A DNA stretch of 64,000 nt, taken from the NCBI GenBank assembly GCA_963822145.1, contig CAWGGG010000005.1, forward strand, positions 235,631 through 299,630, given 5' to 3'. A program made the position numbers and the translations under genes. The notes under the pieces are model-generated. The model was not told the DNA's origin and did not search any database. It saw only the letters and a program-made list of their open reading frames with translations. This DNA comes from UBA5072 sp963822145 (GTDB lineage: Bacteria; Bacteroidota; Bacteroidia; Bacteroidales; UBA10428). Positions 43,193-53,125 of the stretch are shown here, piece by piece (the stretch's first letter is position 1; every line of letters begins with the position of its first letter).

Positions 43193-46100
43193 ATGACATT
43201 TTATAAGTACATCATCCGCAGTATTGTCCACTACCGTAAGCAACACCTGGCGTTATGCTGCGGCATAGCCGTAAGTGCAGCTGTTTTAACCGGTGCACTG
43301 ATTGTGGGAGATTCCATCCGCTATAGCCTTCGCAATATGGTTGGCACCCGGTTGGGTAAAACACAGGCTGCCATTATCGGTGGTTCAAGGTTCATGGATG
43401 CCAGCCTTGCCGGTAGTTTAACGCAGGCATTGCATGTGCCTGTCTCGCCACTGCTTATGCTTCGGGGTATTGCTATTGAACCTGATTCCGGTATCCGGGT
43501 AAATGGAGTTGGGGTAATAGGTATCGACAGTTCCTTTAACGATTTGTGTGAGTCTCCGGTTCCTGTTCCGGTTGACGATGAGGCGGTTATCGGAAAAAAC
43601 CTGGCCGACAGGCTACAAGTAAAGGTAGGGGAGGAGCTGCTTGTTAGGGTAGAGAGCGCCAGCCTGATACCGGTTAATGCCCCGTTTGCAAGGGAACCGG
43701 CCCCGACTGTTGCTTTAAGGCTTACCGTAAAAGCAATCGCATCCGATGCCCAGCTTGGCAGGTTTAACCTGGGGAATGACCAATCCAATGCCTATAATGT
43801 TTTTTTATCCCTCGGCTTCCTTGGCCGGAAACTTGACCTGTCGGGATTGTCAAATACCATGCTGGTTGCCGGGGAACAAGGAATATTCACCCCATCTGCC
43901 ATCGAAGATTCGGTGCAATCCGTATGGTCATTAAAGGATCTTGGTTTGGCGATTGAAGAACGGCGGGGGAAAGGCACCTACGACCTCACTTCCAACCGTG
44001 TATTTATTGATACCATTGTCCAGCAAGTGATTGTAGAAGCTGCTTTACCACATCAGGAGGTTATCACCTACCTTGTAAACGGGATAGGCTTGAATGGTAA
44101 GCATACTCCCTATTCTTTTGCATCCGCTGTACCCGCTTCACTCTCGGGCAATGTGCTGAATAACAAGGAGGTGGTCATTAACAAGTGGACTGCCGAAGAT
44201 CTGGGGGCAAGGGTCGGAGACTCTATTGAATTATCATTTTATGAAATTGGAACCTTGCGTGAGCTCCGTGTGACAGAGCACATGTTGGCCGTTAAGGATA
44301 TCATTGATAATACAACAATCCATATTGACAGTTCACTGATGCCAAGATTTCAGGGGCTTTCAGAGGCCGGGAACTGCAGAGACTGGAATGCCGGTGTACC
44401 CGTCGATCTGAAACGTATCCGTGACAAGGATGAGAAATATTGGGATGATTACAGGGGCACACCGAAAGTACTATTGTCTCTGGAAACAGGTAAGGAATTG
44501 TGGAAGAATCCGTTCGGATCTCTCACTGCGATCAGGTTTGATGAGATGCAGGTCCCGGAAAGCAATCTTACAGCTGTGCTGCTGAAAAGGATAGAACCAT
44601 CAGATATTGGACTGCAGGTGGTTGATGTGCGAAATGAAGGTGCCCTGGCCGCCCGGAACGCGGTGAACTTTACAGAACTTTTCCTGGGTATGAGCTTTTT
44701 TATCATAGTGGCAGGAGGACTACTGACAGTACTCATTTACACGCTGCATTTCAACAGGCGTTCATCGGAAACTGCTTTATTAAGCGGGCTTGGCTTTGGT
44801 GTCAACATGATTATCCGGCTTAGGTTTGCCGAGGCATCCCTGGTGATCTTAATGGGTTCTATAGCAGGTTCCCTGCTGGGGATACTTTATAACTATGCCC
44901 TGATAGCAGCACTGAACTCGGTTTGGAATGATATGGTCCGTACCGACATGCTGCTGGTACATGTCAAATTCTCAAGTATTGTTTCAGGTGCAGTTTTCAG
45001 CGTGGTTATTGCTTTGCTGCCCATTTACCGGGTAACCTCAAAAAAGCTGAAGCAACCGGTTGCTGGACAGTTAAAAGGTTATACAGATACAGTACCCGCT
45101 GCATCCCGTAAGAAAATTAATTCAGTTGTATTTGGATTTGCATTGCTGGCAATTTCCTTCCTCCTCGTACTGTACTCTTTTGTTGTATCTGCCTTAGATA
45201 ATGCAGCATTATACCTGTCCTCCGCAGCCCTGTTTCTTACCGGCAGCATACTGTTGGTGCAAGGTAGGTTTAAGAAGATACTCCCATCACCAAAAAACAC
45301 GATACCTTCAATTGGAAGTCTGGCTGTTAAAAACCTGCAGCGGAACCCTGCCAGAAGCCTTTCTGTTATTGCCTTACTGGCAGCCGGAACTTTTACAATC
45401 GTGCTTACCGGAGCTTACCGTAAAACTTTTTATGGAACGGAGCATCTCAGGAATTCCGGTACCGGAGGATACCTGCTCTGGGCAGAAACTACCAGTCCGG
45501 TTCCTTATGATCTCAATAGCATGGATGGCAAAAGCAGAATGATCACTCAAAGTATGGATGACCTGGAGGATGTGCATTTTTTGCAATTCAACCGATTGGA
45601 AGGCGATGATGCAAGTTGCCTGAACCTTAACCAGGCACAACGACCACGTTTGTTAGCGGTAAATCCTGCTGTTTTTGACTCGGCGAGCGCATTTTCGTTT
45701 GTGCGGCTTCTACCCGGTATCTCCCGCGAACACCCATGGAAGGGACTTGAAATATCATTTAACGACAGCACGTATCCTGCTTTTGCCGACCAGACTGTCA
45801 TTCAGTATAGCCTGAAAAGAAAACTGGGTGATACGCTGGTGTACCTGAATGAATCGGGAAAAGCATTCAGACTTGTGCTGGCAGGTTCCCTCAGCAATTC
45901 GGTCTTTCAGGGCAATATCCTGGTTTCGGATAAGATATTCCGAAAGCAATTTCCATCTTCAGGAGGTTCAAAGACTTTCCTCATTGACGCTTCTTTAAAT
46001 AAACAAGCACTTATTGCCGATGTTTTATCACAAAGCCTTATCGATTACGGCATTGAAGTAACACCCACCAGTCAGCGGCTTGCAACTTTCAACAGCGTGG

Positions 46101-46486
46101 AAAATACTTATCTGACGGTATTTATGGCGTTGAGCGGACTTGGATTTATCATCGGAACCATCGGACTGGGCATGGTACTGTTGCGCAACGTTTACGAAAG
46201 AAGGCAGGAACTTGCGCTGTTGCTTTCGTTGGGCTATAACCGGCAACAGGTATTCAGCATTGTTTTTGCCGAAAACTTTTACTTGCTGGCTACCGGATTT
46301 TGCATCGGTCTAATGGCAGCGTTTGTTGGCATTTTACCCTCCCTGCTTTCTGCTTCGTTCAAAATACAAGGCAGTTTTATGCTAATATTAACTGCAGGTA
46401 TTTTTCTCAGCGGACTGCTATGGATTTACCTTCCCCTTAAATCAGCATTAAAAAGGCCATTGATACAGGCGCTGCGAAATGATTGA
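43193..46486 (+). CDS. Large FtsX-like ABC transporter permease
   Basis: 1097 residues from the ATG at 43193; an earlier TTG at 43166 overlaps the preceding permease. It begins with a membrane helix (LALCCGIAVSAAVLTGALIVGDSIR) and a long periplasmic domain (about 40-500). Two FtsX permease blocks follow: helices around 505-525, 560-590 and 610-635, then a second set, first around 660-695 and 735-755, then 985-1085 with LGFIIGTIGLGMVLLRNVYERRQELALLLSLGYNR. Such proteins pair with LolD/MacB-type ATPases, here the first gene of the operon. It probably exports or extracts lipids, lipoproteins or peptides; the substrate is unknown. Confidence 0.9.
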   Translation: MTFYKYIIRSIVHYRKQHLALCCGIAVSAAVLTGALIVGDSIRYSLRNMVGTRLGKTQAAIIGGSRFMDASLAGSLTQALHVPVSPLLMLRGIAIEPDSGIRVNGVGVIGIDSSFNDLCESPVPVPVDDEAVIGKNLADRLQVKVGEELLVRVESASLIPVNAPFAREPAPTVALRLTVKAIASDAQLGRFNLGNDQSNAYNVFLSLGFLGRKLDLSGLSNTMLVAGEQGIFTPSAIEDSVQSVWSLKDLGLAIEERRGKGTYDLTSNRVFIDTIVQQVIVEAALPHQEVITYLVNGIGLNGKHTPYSFASAVPASLSGNVLNNKEVVINKWTAEDLGARVGDSIELSFYEIGTLRELRVTEHMLAVKDIIDNTTIHIDSSLMPRFQGLSEAGNCRDWNAGVPVDLKRIRDKDEKYWDDYRGTPKVLLSLETGKELWKNPFGSLTAIRFDEMQVPESNLTAVLLKRIEPSDIGLQVVDVRNEGALAARNAVNFTELFLGMSFFIIVAGGLLTVLIYTLHFNRRSSETALLSGLGFGVNMIIRLRFAEASLVILMGSIAGSLLGILYNYALIAALNSVWNDMVRTDMLLVHVKFSSIVSGAVFSVVIALLPIYRVTSKKLKQPVAGQLKGYTDTVPAASRKKINSVVFGFALLAISFLLVLYSFVVSALDNAALYLSSAALFLTGSILLVQGRFKKILPSPKNTIPSIGSLAVKNLQRNPARSLSVIALLAAGTFTIVLTGAYRKTFYGTEHLRNSGTGGYLLWAETTSPVPYDLNSMDGKSRMITQSMDDLEDVHFLQFNRLEGDDASCLNLNQAQRPRLLAVNPAVFDSASAFSFVRLLPGISREHPWKGLEISFNDSTYPAFADQTVIQYSLKRKLGDTLVYLNESGKAFRLVLAGSLSNSVFQGNILVSDKIFRKQFPSSGGSKTFLIDASLNKQALIADVLSQSLIDYGIEVTPTSQRLATFNSVENTYLTVFMALSGLGFIIGTIGLGMVLLRNVYERRQELALLLSLGYNRQQVFSIVFAENFYLLATGFCIGLMAAFVGILPSLLSASFKIQGSFMLILTAGIFLSGLLWIYLPLKSALKRPLIQALRND

Positions 46487-46526
46487 ACATATCATCCGAA
46501 CCATGATTTGAGTGCTGTGGAGAGGT

Positions 46527-47786
46527 TCATTTTTTGGTGATATCATAGGCAAATATCGTATCATCGTGACGCAGGTACAGCCTTCCCCCGCAAACCACAG
46601 GATGAGCCCAATATGGTCCCTTTCCGCCGGCAGGCACTTTGAACTCCCCTGTTTTTTCAAAGCTGTCACCAGAAGCCTTTACAAGCTTCATCGTACCTTT
46701 CTCATCGTATAGATATACCATACCATCGGCATAGGTCAAAGATCCCGAACCCGGTGTTTTCCATATCACCTTTCCGGTGAGAAATTCTACACAAAACCAG
46801 CTTCGGGTGGTGTTTCCGGCGCCATAAACATAGCCGTTGTGAAGCATAATTCCACCATGAGAGTTGTCCATCACCTGATCATTTTGCCATACCGTTTCAA
46901 CTGATAGTTTTTCTGCGGAAGGTTTCATTTTTAAGAGTGTACATCCTTTTCCTGAAGTTGATATAAATACATATTCATTGAAAGTAATTGCATCCACACA
47001 ATTCAGGCTGTGCTGGTTCTCATAATCATATTTCCAGAGAAGTTTTCCCGTTTTAACATCAACACTGTAAAAGCAGTTTGAGCTGGCACCTATGATCTGG
47101 CGAAATCCACTGAAGTCTTTAATTATAAGTGAATTGTATCCTATGGTTCCCGGAATTTCATTATTGACCCAGATGGTCGCTCCCGTCATTTTATTCAGGC
47201 ATACTTGATGTGCCATTTTGCCGCCCGGTCTGACATAAAGGTTATTGCCATCTATCAGTACAGATTCGGAAAATCCATACATGGGTATTTCAGCCTGGAA
47301 GTCCTTGGTAAGCTCTCTTGCCCATATTAATTCCCCGGTTTTCGATTTATAGGCTGAAAGTCGGCCTGCTTCACTCAGATGATAGACTACTCCCTGATCA
47401 TAAGTTGGTGTACTTCGGGACCCATTGTAAGAACTTGCCCATGAAACCTTTACTTCCCATGCTGCCCCGTTGGGTTTTTTCCATACCGGTTTTCCGTTCA
47501 GGTCAAAGGCATATACCCAGGTCTGATTATCAGATTTCCCTGATGCGAACAATAAGCCATCGGCAATCGATACAGAACTGTAACCCTCTCCGATTCCATT
47601 AATTTTCCATACAAGGGGAGGTCCGGCTTGCGGCCAGGCATTTAAAAGTCCTGATTCCGTTGATTTATTTAGTCGGTCCGATCCGTGAAAAGAAGGCCAA
47701 CTTGTATGTTCCTGGCTATAAACAGAGGTAATGCCGGAAAAAATAAAACATAGCAAGAACGATAGTTTTTCTGTAAGGTTTTTCAT
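46527..47786 (-). CDS. Secreted PQQ-like beta-propeller protein
   Basis: 419 residues with a signal peptide (cleavage after VYSQ region). Repeated blades of the PQQ-like family occur, e.g. LLFASGKSDNQTWVYAFDLNGKPVWKK, GRLSAYKSKTGELIWARE, NCFYSVDVKTGKLLWKYDYEN, GMVYLYDEKGTMKLVKASG. These blades bind PQQ in quinoproteins, but similar propellers such as BamB are scaffolds without cofactor. Last gene of the long minus-strand cluster, 5 bp after the glycosyltransferase. Two other propellers are encoded upstream in the same cluster. Confidence 0.85.
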   Translation of the reverse strand: MKNLTEKLSFLLCFIFSGITSVYSQEHTSWPSFHGSDRLNKSTESGLLNAWPQAGPPLVWKINGIGEGYSSVSIADGLLFASGKSDNQTWVYAFDLNGKPVWKKPNGAAWEVKVSWASSYNGSRSTPTYDQGVVYHLSEAGRLSAYKSKTGELIWARELTKDFQAEIPMYGFSESVLIDGNNLYVRPGGKMAHQVCLNKMTGATIWVNNEIPGTIGYNSLIIKDFSGFRQIIGASSNCFYSVDVKTGKLLWKYDYENQHSLNCVDAITFNEYVFISTSGKGCTLLKMKPSAEKLSVETVWQNDQVMDNSHGGIMLHNGYVYGAGNTTRSWFCVEFLTGKVIWKTPGSGSLTYADGMVYLYDEKGTMKLVKASGDSFEKTGEFKVPAGGKGPYWAHPVVCGGRLYLRHDDTIFAYDITKK

Positions 47787-47791
47787 AATTA

Positions 47792-49117
47792 TTAATTTAG
47801 ATTAGAATTAATTGCGGGGTTTCTTAAAGATAATACGTCATAATATGTTTCAACAAGTTCTTTGGCCAAATGATTGATATTCAGATGCAATTCAGCGCCT
47901 TTTCGTGCATCATCACTTAATCGTCTCAACATGGCCGGATCATCCATAAGCTTTTTCAATGCTGATGACAATGCTTCAGGTGTGTTTTCACCGTATATAA
48001 TACCTCCCCCGGTTTTGACCAGCACTTCCGGAAATGCACCCAGGGCAGGCTGCACGACCGGAATTCCCGATGCCAGTGATTCTGCTATGTATATTCCAAA
48101 TGCTTCGCCATTGCGCACAGGAACTGAGATTACAGATGTTTTGCCGAAAAATGTTTTTCTGCCCTCACCTTCAAAATCTTTATGAAATTCAACTGCGGTG
48201 CGCAAACGGTTTATATCCAATTTCTTTCTGATCTGTCTCAGGAAGGTTTTGTCATCGCCCGTCTGTCCGCCGGTAACAATGAGCCTGACGTCATCATATC
48301 CAGGCTGTTTTTTCAAAAGTATAAAGGCATCCACCAGTATATCCAGCCCGTTTTCGTGGCACATCCTGGAAATAAAACCAATGGTGCGTGCTTTTTCCCC
48401 TGAGTTTTTGTATTGATAATCGGATGGATTGACGCCGATATGGATACTGGTTATTTTATCCGGGGAAATTCTCATTTTTTCTGTAGAAACGGTCGCATAA
48501 AAATGGCTAACCGAAATAAAACGGTCAACATAACCGGCGTTCTGGGACATCAGGTCCCATACCCTCTTTCTGTTTTGAGCGCTCATGACATCCACCCAAA
48601 CATCTTCATCCTGAAGGGAACATACAACCGGCACTTTCAGTTTCTCCTTAAGTTGTTTGGCAAGTCCCAGCAGCAGCGCATTGGAAAGGTGCACCACATC
48701 AGGTTTGAAGTGATCTTTCATCCAATCGGTCATTCGCTCAAGCTCTTCATGCTGTTTGCCTTTTTCACCCTGGAGCATGGAGATAGTCATCTCCTCCAGT
48801 CCCTTGGCCCTTGTGCTGCCTGCCTTGGAGGCAGCATATTTCAGCATGGGTTTTGAATTCAGCAGTTTGTCAACCCATGCCGGGGCTTTTCGGAATAACG
48901 GCATCAATTGTTTCAGATAAATGCTCACAGCCCCGTAAAAAACAGGAACATCGTTCAGATCATGTTCATCTGCGAAAATGGGCAGGTACATGGGTACTTT
49001 TATCACATCATGTCCCATATTACGCAGGGCGTCAAAGTACTTGCTGTCGCGCAGGCAATTGCCGCAATAGAAACTGCCACCAGAACCGGGTATAATATGA
49101 ATGATTTTCATTGACAT
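47792..49117 (-). CDS. Family 4 glycosyltransferase
   Basis: 441 residues, GT-B fold. The N-terminal acceptor domain starts MSMKIIHIIPGSGGSFYCGNCLRD; the C-terminal nucleotide-sugar domain has SVSHFYATVSTEKM, SIHIGVNPSDY, IGFISRMCHENGLDILVDAF, LIVTGG, and the EX7E site in VPVRNGEAFGIYIAESLASGIPVV. It is cytoplasmic, transferring a sugar from a nucleotide donor. In this cluster it could glycosylate the polyprenyl product or a protein; that is inference. It is separated from the CobW-like gene by the REP-like element and may have its own promoter. Confidence 0.92.
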   Translation of the reverse strand: MSMKIIHIIPGSGGSFYCGNCLRDSKYFDALRNMGHDVIKVPMYLPIFADEHDLNDVPVFYGAVSIYLKQLMPLFRKAPAWVDKLLNSKPMLKYAASKAGSTRAKGLEEMTISMLQGEKGKQHEELERMTDWMKDHFKPDVVHLSNALLLGLAKQLKEKLKVPVVCSLQDEDVWVDVMSAQNRKRVWDLMSQNAGYVDRFISVSHFYATVSTEKMRISPDKITSIHIGVNPSDYQYKNSGEKARTIGFISRMCHENGLDILVDAFILLKKQPGYDDVRLIVTGGQTGDDKTFLRQIRKKLDINRLRTAVEFHKDFEGEGRKTFFGKTSVISVPVRNGEAFGIYIAESLASGIPVVQPALGAFPEVLVKTGGGIIYGENTPEALSSALKKLMDDPAMLRRLSDDARKGAELHLNINHLAKELVETYYDVLSLRNPAINSNLN

Positions 49118-49145
49118 AGACCAGCAATTTTTAAGTTGTTCATAT

Positions 49146-49276
49146 TACCATTATGTCGCCCAGAATGGGGCTGAGTTTTAACCGAATTATTTGTAAAAGC
49201 ACCATAGGTGCGACATTATGGTAGAAATTAGCAAAAATAACACTCCTTTAGCCCCATTCGGGGCGACATTATGGTA
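49146..49276. repeat. REP/BIME-like element, three hairpin units
   Basis: Each unit is a short GC hairpin followed by the conserved tail GACATTATGGTA. Unit 1 (49146-49171) is inverted, units 2 (49199-49223, hairpin GCACC-ATA-GGTGC) and 3 (49251-49276, hairpin GCCCC-ATTC-GGGGC) are direct. The outer units 1 and 3 are nearly perfect inverted copies. This is the layout of REP sequences combined into a BIME. It occupies most of the 227-bp spacer between the CobW-like and glycosyltransferase genes; no other signal is seen there. Confidence 0.85.
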
Positions 49277-49344
49277 ATGTTTAATTTTATTGTATAACTG
49301 TATCAAAATAATATCGAATACCGATAGTCATAAATAGTGAAAAG

Positions 49345-50445
49345 CTATAAGTTCCTCTTATACCTGTAAGTTGGCTTTGGATAGCCGGGGCTGATACTCC
49401 TGATTCTGTTTATTCTTACCTGAATATGGTTATTGGTAATCTTATCAAGGGTGTTTACAAATACGTTTTGAAGTTCTTCAGGCGACATCTCCACACGGGC
49501 ATTCACGATCATCTCAGCATTGTTACCCGAACCGGCAGACCAGCGGTAAGTAAGGGTTTCTGCCCGGCCGGTCAGATTGGCGGAAATGTACTGATCCCCG
49601 TTTTCCACCATCATTTTCACATGGCCAACGGGCGAATTTTTACCATCAAATATTTCGGACATGGCTAGCATAAACCTTCGTGCAAATTCATCCCAGTCTG
49701 TTTCATTGCCTGACAATGAAGCGGAACAATTTAGCCAGCCCAGAACAGCCTCTCCCTCAGCATATTTGTCGTAATCCATATCCACAATGTGTTTACCGGC
49801 CTCTTCCTCGGATAATACATATTCAAGCCAGCCATCGATTCCTTCACCGGTTTTTGCACTGATGGCCCTGATTTCGCAATCCGGAAAATTCTCTTTTAAC
49901 CTTACGGACAATTCAGCGATTTCCACTGGTGGATAAAGATCAGTTTTTGTAATGACTATGATATCGCTTTCTTCAAGTTGTTTTTTAATAATATAGGCAG
50001 CCGCAGGATGCAGCCCTGCCGTACCGCCGTCCAGGATGTCTTTCAGCCGGCCGGGATCAACAAGAACGGTTAAAGGGCTCACCGACACCTCTGTTTTCAT
50101 CATATCTTTAATCGGATTGATCAGGGTGGCCGATAAATCGGTACAGCTGCCAACAGGCTCTGCTAATATTATATCTGTTTTCTGCGGTTGGCCAACCCTG
50201 TCAATTGCCTTGCGTAATCCTTTGAAATCGCAACAAAAACAACTTCCTGACACTTCAGCTATGTTGATCTCACTATGTTCCAATAAGGAAGTATCGGCCA
50301 GATCAGGAGCCTGGTCGTTGGTGATAATACCTACTTTCAGGTCGCGGTTTTTCAGCATACGGGTAACTTCATACAATAGGGTAGTTTTACCTGCACCCAG
50401 GAATCCCCCAACAAATATCAGTTTAGTCATGCTCATACTTTTCAT
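49345..50445 (-). CDS. CobW/G3E family GTPase (metallochaperone type)
   Basis: 366 residues. Walker A GGFLGAGKTTLL, the metal-binding CxCC motif in EVSGSCFCCDFKGLRKAI, Walker B-like DIILAEPVGSCTDL, and guanine-specificity TKTD. CobW-family proteins deliver Zn, Co or other metals to enzymes. The C-terminal 130 residues lack the usual His-rich tail and resemble no domain I know. Start could also be the ATG at 50430 (MTKLIF). It lies 18 bp after the terpene-cyclase-like gene, so it probably serves metal insertion for a protein of this cluster. Confidence 0.9.
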   Translation of the reverse strand: MKSMSMTKLIFVGGFLGAGKTTLLYEVTRMLKNRDLKVGIITNDQAPDLADTSLLEHSEINIAEVSGSCFCCDFKGLRKAIDRVGQPQKTDIILAEPVGSCTDLSATLINPIKDMMKTEVSVSPLTVLVDPGRLKDILDGGTAGLHPAAAYIIKKQLEESDIIVITKTDLYPPVEIAELSVRLKENFPDCEIRAISAKTGEGIDGWLEYVLSEEEAGKHIVDMDYDKYAEGEAVLGWLNCSASLSGNETDWDEFARRFMLAMSEIFDGKNSPVGHVKMMVENGDQYISANLTGRAETLTYRWSAGSGNNAEMIVNARVEMSPEELQNVFVNTLDKITNNHIQVRINRIRSISPGYPKPTYRYKRNL

Positions 50446-50463
50446 GCATATTTTATCAAAATA

Positions 50464-52248
50464 TTAATACCCCAGAAACCTTCTTAGGGCCTCTGTGTAA
50501 TAAATCAACGGATAGAGTTTTTCATCATACCACAACATGGCAAAATACAGTCCAATGGGCGCTGCTGTAATTTTTTCCTGTTTGAAAAGCCATTCGAGTC
50601 CTCTTGCAGAGGCTTCTTTGTGATCTGCAGCCAAAGCACAGATTGCCAGGGATGTCTCTTCAATTGTTCCTATGATACCCTTTTCACCTCCCCAGCTGCC
50701 ATCATCATTCTGTTGCAGCAGCAAATAGTTCCGGGCTTTTCCAGCCAACCTGCCGAGATAGTGCATGAATTTAATATCCGGGTACTGCACGGTCAGGCAA
50801 TCACCAAGGTAGATGCAAACTCTGGCGGTTCCGTACACCGGATTGGTTTTATCAGGGGTAAGCTGGTTGCCGAACCACAGGGGCAGCCAGGCACCGGTTT
50901 TTGATTGCTGACCGGTAAGATAACCCATGGCCATGTGTATGCTCCGGTCTATTTCCGACAACAGCCCTGGTGGAATTTGCTGGTGCAGCAATTCCGTAGT
51001 TTTTAACAACGCCAGCAACGCGTGTCCGGTCAGATCGGCACAACTTTTGTCGAAGGGTAATTTTCCCCAGCCCTTGCAAAAAGTGGGAAAACCACCATCT
51101 TTATTCTGTACACAAAGAAGCCAATTGCATCCGTTCACAATGGCTGCGGCTTCTTCCTCTGTTCCTGAGTATACATCAAGCAATGCCAGTATGGCACCGG
51201 AGGTGTCGTCGGCATCGGGCACTGATCCTGAGTACCCGGTCCATCCCCAACCGCCGGGGGCTGCTCCGTTGAATGAATGGGTAGATTTATACTGGAGTGA
51301 AAGCAGATATTTTCTTAAGAATTGAACCTCATCATTCCCTAAAATAGTCTTCATATGGGGTCCCAACGCCTTAATAGCCAAAGTTGTAACCCAGGTGGAA
51401 AGATTGGTGTCGATCGGCCAGCTGCCATCCTTTCTTTGCTGTGATCTCAGAAAGTCCAATCCCTTTATTGCTACAGCACTATTTCCAATTCCGCTTTCTA
51501 AAAGACACATAGTTACAAACGCAGTCAATGGAATGGCTTCGAGAAATCCCCCGCTATCCGGCATTATACTTTCCAGCTTTTTTATCGCCGGCTTAATGAA
51601 CCTGTTTCTGTGGAAACCTTTCAGGCTTAACGCACCATTTCTCAATTTGGTATGAATGTAAATACCCACACCGATCAGTGCAGGAAGGGCATAACTCACC
51701 ACATGCAGATTCATGAACCGGTACCATGACGCTGGCAGCAAAGCCAATTCAAAAGGAAGCTGCGGGATCTTCCTGATGGATTCTTTTGGAATGGCATTGC
51801 AGATCGTTAGCATCGAAAGTATGGGCACCGAAAATGTAAAATCCCGACCATAGTAAGCAAGCACTGAGGCTACGAGATTTTTTTCACCGGGGGAAATCTT
51901 GTGAGAGGCCAGGTATAACCGGATTTCTTTAAGCAAATCCTCATCTTCCGGGGTTGCTTTGCATGCATATAACGCCGCGTATACAAGAAGACTTGTGCTG
52001 ACATTGCTTAAACTCATAGCCGTATCACCAAATCCGCCATCGTTGTTCCTGTTACTTTTAAGCCATCTGAGGCCTTGTGCTATCCTTTCCTCGTATGCCT
52101 TGTTTCCGCTTTTCTTTAATGCCACAATGGCTACTGCTGTAGATAAAGCGCTGGAGGATAACATGCCTTCCCAGAAACCTTCCTTATTGCGCTGGCTAAC
52201 AAGCAGAGCCGCCATTTTCGTGAAACGGATATGTAGATCAGTGTTCAT
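50464..52248 (-). CDS. Squalene-hopene cyclase-like terpene cyclase
   Basis: 594 residues made of alpha-alpha barrel repeats with QW-type motifs (QGLRWLKSNRNNDGGFGD, GLDFLRSQQRKDGSWPID, WLLCVQNKDGGFPTF, YLLLQQNDDGSWGG). The sequence SVPDADDTSGAILALL carries the DxDD acid motif of class II terpene cyclases at about residue 347, so it is likely catalytically active. It is clearly related to squalene-hopene cyclase, somewhat shorter (usual about 630-650). It probably cyclises the polyprenyl product of the DUF116-prenyl synthase fusion encoded two genes upstream. Starts 1 bp after the preceding gene. Confidence 0.85.
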   Translation of the reverse strand: MNTDLHIRFTKMAALLVSQRNKEGFWEGMLSSSALSTAVAIVALKKSGNKAYEERIAQGLRWLKSNRNNDGGFGDTAMSLSNVSTSLLVYAALYACKATPEDEDLLKEIRLYLASHKISPGEKNLVASVLAYYGRDFTFSVPILSMLTICNAIPKESIRKIPQLPFELALLPASWYRFMNLHVVSYALPALIGVGIYIHTKLRNGALSLKGFHRNRFIKPAIKKLESIMPDSGGFLEAIPLTAFVTMCLLESGIGNSAVAIKGLDFLRSQQRKDGSWPIDTNLSTWVTTLAIKALGPHMKTILGNDEVQFLRKYLLSLQYKSTHSFNGAAPGGWGWTGYSGSVPDADDTSGAILALLDVYSGTEEEAAAIVNGCNWLLCVQNKDGGFPTFCKGWGKLPFDKSCADLTGHALLALLKTTELLHQQIPPGLLSEIDRSIHMAMGYLTGQQSKTGAWLPLWFGNQLTPDKTNPVYGTARVCIYLGDCLTVQYPDIKFMHYLGRLAGKARNYLLLQQNDDGSWGGEKGIIGTIEETSLAICALAADHKEASARGLEWLFKQEKITAAPIGLYFAMLWYDEKLYPLIYYTEALRRFLGY

Positions 52249-52249
52249 A

Positions 52250-53125
52250 TTATGCAGCTAAAGCCCCCAATGCGAGAAGTCCGTAAAATGTATATTCCAC
52301 ATCCGGATCGGGATCGAGAACCGTGGCGCAGAAACCGCCGTCCGAGTACAATGAATCAACATATTCCAGGCAATCCGGTATGATATTGCGTATGTCGGCA
52401 CCTGCAACTTTTAGCGCGTAAAGTGCAACTCCTGTAGATAACAAATCCCCTACAGGTGCATTTTTTACTGCTGCAAAGCTTCCGTTTTTCATGTAAAATG
52501 AGTGAAGGGCATGAATATAATCTTCCACGGGCCTGCCAAAGCAGTGCTGTAATACCAGGTTGGCTGCTGCCACGGTGCATGGAACATCTTTAACTTTGGC
52601 AACAGTTTTCAGCCGGCGGCTTACTTCGTATAATCCCTTAAAATTTCCGGAGTAGTAATAACTCAGTAAACTAAGAAATGCGGAATAAGGGCTCAGGGTG
52701 CCGGGTTTACTGATGATTTTATTCAGGCTATCCCTTATTTCTTTTGAAAGCATGTTAATGCCTTCAAGCCGCGATATTAAAATAACCGCACAGTGCAAAT
52801 GAACCCCTTCAGGTTTTGATACCAACATGGTTTGGTCAAGGTATTGTTTTAACCGATCGATGCTGTCATTTAAATCCAGGGCTTCGGAGGCGAAACTACC
52901 GAAGAGTGAATAATAGAGATCACTTTTCCCTCCTTTATCCATAAACCCTCCCGAATCTGTCTGGCGGCTTGATAAAAATCCCCTGATCTCGTTTGCCGTA
53001 ATTGGGTCGATCATCAGGAGCGATCGCCGCAAGGCTTTTTCCGGATTGAATTCATCAAACCGGATCAAAGACCTTGCAGCGGCAATCCTATAGATAGTCC
53101 CGGAAAATTTTTCCAACCATTTCAT
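52250..53125 (-). CDS. Prenyltransferase/squalene-oxidase-repeat protein
   Basis: 291 residues of the same alpha-alpha repeat type as its neighbour, with weaker QW motifs (EIRGFLSSRQTDSGGFMDKGG, YVDSLYSDGGFCATV) and no DxDD motif. It ends VEYTFYGLLALGALAA, like the last repeat of protein prenyltransferase beta subunits. It may be a partner subunit of the larger cyclase or a separate class II-like domain that has lost the acid residue. It overlaps the prenyl synthase fusion gene by 38 bp and is followed 1 bp later by the larger cyclase. Confidence 0.8.
   Translation of the reverse strand: MKWLEKFSGTIYRIAAARSLIRFDEFNPEKALRRSLLMIDPITANEIRGFLSSRQTDSGGFMDKGGKSDLYYSLFGSFASEALDLNDSIDRLKQYLDQTMLVSKPEGVHLHCAVILISRLEGINMLSKEIRDSLNKIISKPGTLSPYSAFLSLLSYYYSGNFKGLYEVSRRLKTVAKVKDVPCTVAAANLVLQHCFGRPVEDYIHALHSFYMKNGSFAAVKNAPVGDLLSTGVALYALKVAGADIRNIIPDCLEYVDSLYSDGGFCATVLDPDPDVEYTFYGLLALGALAA

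Noticed and set aside
46490..46540. GAACC/GGTTC hairpin followed by T-run between the FtsX permease and the convergent propeller gene
   Set aside because: Stem of only five pairs with a 21-base loop, and part of it lies in the coding region of the propeller gene; too weak to call a terminator.
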